Shown piece by piece: positions 61,951-64,000 of a DNA stretch of 64,000 nt (positions within the stretch are counted from its first letter, which is position 1; each line of letters opens with the position of its first letter). Both the position numbers and the translations under genes were made by a program. The DNA lies in assembly GCA_051294375.1 (NCBI GenBank), contig CM119269.1:13831887-13895886 (forward strand), in the 5' to 3' direction. Under the pieces are notes generated by a model. The model searched no databases. It saw nothing but the letters and a program-made list of their open reading frames with translations, and had not been told where the DNA came from. The stretch is from Paraspadella gotoi (Eukaryota > Chaetognatha).

Positions 61951-63380
61951 ATTACTTTAATGAAATTAAAGAAAACATGTAATTTTGCTACTTTAAAAGT
62001 AAAAAAAAATACTTAAAAATTTCACAAAAAGCTTATTCGATTATTTTTTTATTTTTTTTTTATTCAGAACTAGCTAAAGTTGTGCCAGCCTAAATATTTA
62101 TAAATTGTGCTCAGAATAGTGAAATTTTACTGTTTTTATTTAAGTAACAACTGGAACATAAAGCATGCACTTTTAAAAAAACATTTTTTTGCAGAGATCG
62201 AGATTGAAATAGGGCAACAACAATACAGATCGTTTCTTTGATTTAGTCTCTTTTTGCAAATGAAATGAACCCTAAAGACTAAAGAGTCCATTTCGGGGTC
62301 GGAATTATTTTAGAATAATAAATATTGAAATTGCTTCTAAAAATCGACGTCAACTTTACAATATTGAACATTGAAAGAAAACACTTGAATAAATATGTTA
62401 GGTTTAAGACATTTATAACAAAAATCCAATCAAATTATTAACTTATATTCAATTTATTTTATTTGCATTAAATAAATTCACAGTTGGGCTTTGAACAGAA
62501 CTAGTAATAAAAAAATATTAGTAACTTTTTTATTTAACTATTACTACCAATTATGTTGTGACATTAACTTTATGAAAAAACTATTGTGAGCGCGAAAAGT
62601 TGAAAAAGTCACGTTTTTTTTAAGTTACCCCTCTTTCCAGCATTATATTTCAAATAGATTTATAAATATTGTTTTTACTAATTTTCGCGCTAAGATTTTT
62701 ATAAATTTTGTGATTTAACAAAATAAGATAGAAAAAAATTTAAAAATATAATTCTGACATAATGAAGAAAAAATGTCATTAATTAAGAGCCAGGCAATGT
62801 TGAATTAGTACACTGAATAAAAAAAGACTTGTTCCAGTTTGTTTGATGGTGAGTGGTAAGCAAGATTGTCACGTGGTAAGCAAGATTGTCATGTTATCAG
62901 TTGGAATCATCACAGAAAAATATTGCATGAATAAATAGCGACGCACGCTTTTCATCTCCTCGGCAAGGATTAAATGCGAAAGATGAAATGCCTAATTCGC
63001 AATATAAACATTTTTCAAATTTAAATAAATGTCGTCCATTTTATTCCGAAAAGTTAAAATGTTTGAACAATACGAGGACAAGTTTGCGACATTATCTTTT
63101 CGTCTTATCATCTCTGGTGCGTGAATGATGCAACCAGTTGACTGGCAGGAGCCGCAGGACAACTCTCTTTGACTTTGAAGTTGCTGCGTGAAGAAACTCC
63201 ATAAGACTCTTGGTTGTCGGTCGGTCGGTTTGTTAGTCCATCTATCTGTCCGTAATTTTAAATTATGGGATTACGTGAAAAGTGAATTAGACGCAACACT
63301 ATGGAATTGCCGTTCTTAGTTTTTTAGTTCGCTCCGTAGAATCATTTTAGTAGTGAAAAAGCTGCAACAAGAAACTTTCG
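61951..63380. other. No gene seen; AT-rich 3' flank of the GT17 gene
   Basis: AT-rich unique DNA. GTGGTAAGCAAGATTGTCA occurs twice in tandem at about 62854-62892. The 3' untranslated region of the GT17 gene should begin at 63380 and run leftward. Confidence 0.5.
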
Positions 63381-63436
63381 TTAAAGCAATTGCATTTGGA
63401 CGCTTTCGCTGCGACCGCCGCCGACGCCGCCGCCGC

Positions 63437-63469
<33 letters not shown>

Positions 63470-63846
63470 CTCGATTCACGACGAGATACGCCAGCCTGTC
63501 CTTATTCTTCCGAAGCCATTTGGGGCAAAAATTGTGGGCGTTGTTTTCGTCGTGGTCGTCGTCGTTTTCGTCGTCATCGTCATCGTCCTCCAAGCGTCGG
63601 GCAACGACGTTGAGCGGATAACCGTCGAAGTAACTTCCGGTGGATACGAGACTCGCGATGTAGGTGAGGTTGAGCTTCTCTGGAAAGTCGCCCCATCGAG
63701 GAAAGTCCCCGTTCATGGCCGAGGTAAGTTTGGTTCGAATGCCGACGGGGGAGAAGCACCAGCTGCAGTGCCAGCCGGCTGGGTGGGATTCGGTGCCTTT
63801 TTGGAGAGAGGGGAGAGAGAAAGGGGTTAAAGAGAGAGGAGAAGAG

Positions 63847-63916
<70 letters not shown>

Positions 63917-64000
63917 CTTTCAACATTCTCCATCCCCCACCTATCGTCCAATCGAAGTAAATCTTCTTTTGCCGCAAGAGAGCGTTACGTTTGACGACTT
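63381..64000 (-). CDS. MGAT3: GT17 beta-1,4-mannosyl-glycoprotein GlcNAc-transferase (MGAT3-like), C-terminal exons
   Basis: MGAT3-type enzymes add the bisecting GlcNAc to N-glycans in the Golgi. Exons 63941-64000 (open at the window edge) and 63381-63796 join in phase 1 (GT-AG). The sequence runs LLRQKKIYFDWTIG, TESHPAGWHCSWCF, SPVGIRTKLTSAMNGDFPRW, GDFPEKLNLTYIASLV, TGSYFDGYPLN, and ends near CPKWLRKNKDRLAYLV. GWHCSWCF and NGDFPRWGD are GT17 hallmarks. Two oddities are encoded by microsatellites: an Asp/Glu-rich insert between ARRLE and NAHNFCPKW from GAC triplets, and a C-terminal poly-Gly/Val tail from GCC triplets ending SESVQMQLL. The (GA)n tract at 63836-63913 lies in the intron. The catalytic N-terminal part is outside the window. 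Confidence 0.88.
63410..63470. repeat. Coding (GCC)n microsatellite
   Basis: GCC/GAC triplets on the plus strand, read on the minus strand as the poly-Gly tail of the GT17 protein. Confidence 0.9.
63832..63913. repeat. (GA)n microsatellite in the GT17 intron
   Basis: On the minus strand it is a (TC)n tract leading to the acceptor of exon 63381-63796, another case of a microsatellite serving as polypyrimidine tract. Confidence 0.9.

Overview
The window is nuclear DNA from a metazoan, most likely a marine invertebrate. Genes are split by many small introns. Families present are animal-specific: axonemal CCDC40, FEZ/UNC-76, WIP/verprolin, a SUEL lectin and a GT17 glycosyltransferase. The DNA between genes is AT-rich and full of (GA)n, (CGT)n and minisatellites. 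Eight runs of N, two of 10 bp and two of 25 bp, show it is a draft scaffold. All exon models were built by eye from splice signals, reading-frame continuity and remembered family motifs; no alignment was run.

Layout. (1) 1-9.1 kb, minus strand: CCDC40, 15 phase-compatible exons, open at both ends. It has a Gly-rich and acidic YDE(N/F)G repeat N-terminus, and five of its 15 donors read GC, not GT. (2) 10.2-12.2 kb, plus: complete FEZ gene, three exons, 506 aa. FEZ and CCDC40 lie head to head. (3) 12.5-13.1 kb, minus: three-exon 144-aa acidic/basic protein not recognised, tail to tail with FEZ. (4) 14.8-22.3 kb, plus: complete WIP/verprolin gene, 11 exons, 1,011 aa, in which every intron after the first is phase 1; an extra proline-rich ORF may be an alternative last exon. 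(5) 24.5-27.3 kb, minus: secreted or surface protein with a SUEL lectin domain, a Thr-rich mucin-like linker and a C-terminal Gly-Trp domain. A matching signal-peptide exon lies 14.5 kb upstream at 41.8 kb. (6) 63.4-64 kb, minus: C-terminal exons of a GT17 (MGAT3-type) glycosyltransferase.

The 27-63 kb part has little coding potential. It holds microsatellites, minisatellites, an inverted-repeat element with a nested 41-bp palindrome (41.2-41.7 kb), a diverged duplication (34.2-35.7 and 38.7-41.3 kb) and a larger tandem duplication (51.1-58.3 and 58.3-62.0 kb). Copy A of that tandem pair carries a 2.36-kb insertion with GGGGC-rich terminal inverted repeats and an 8-bp target duplication; copy B preserves the empty site.

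The genes are functionally unrelated neighbours: cilium motility (CCDC40), kinesin cargo transport (FEZ), actin assembly (WIP), extracellular carbohydrate recognition (SUEL protein) and N-glycan branching (GT17). The best candidates for something new are the GC-donor cluster and repeat N-terminus of CCDC40, the SUEL-mucin-GW protein, and the inverted-repeat insertion in copy A.
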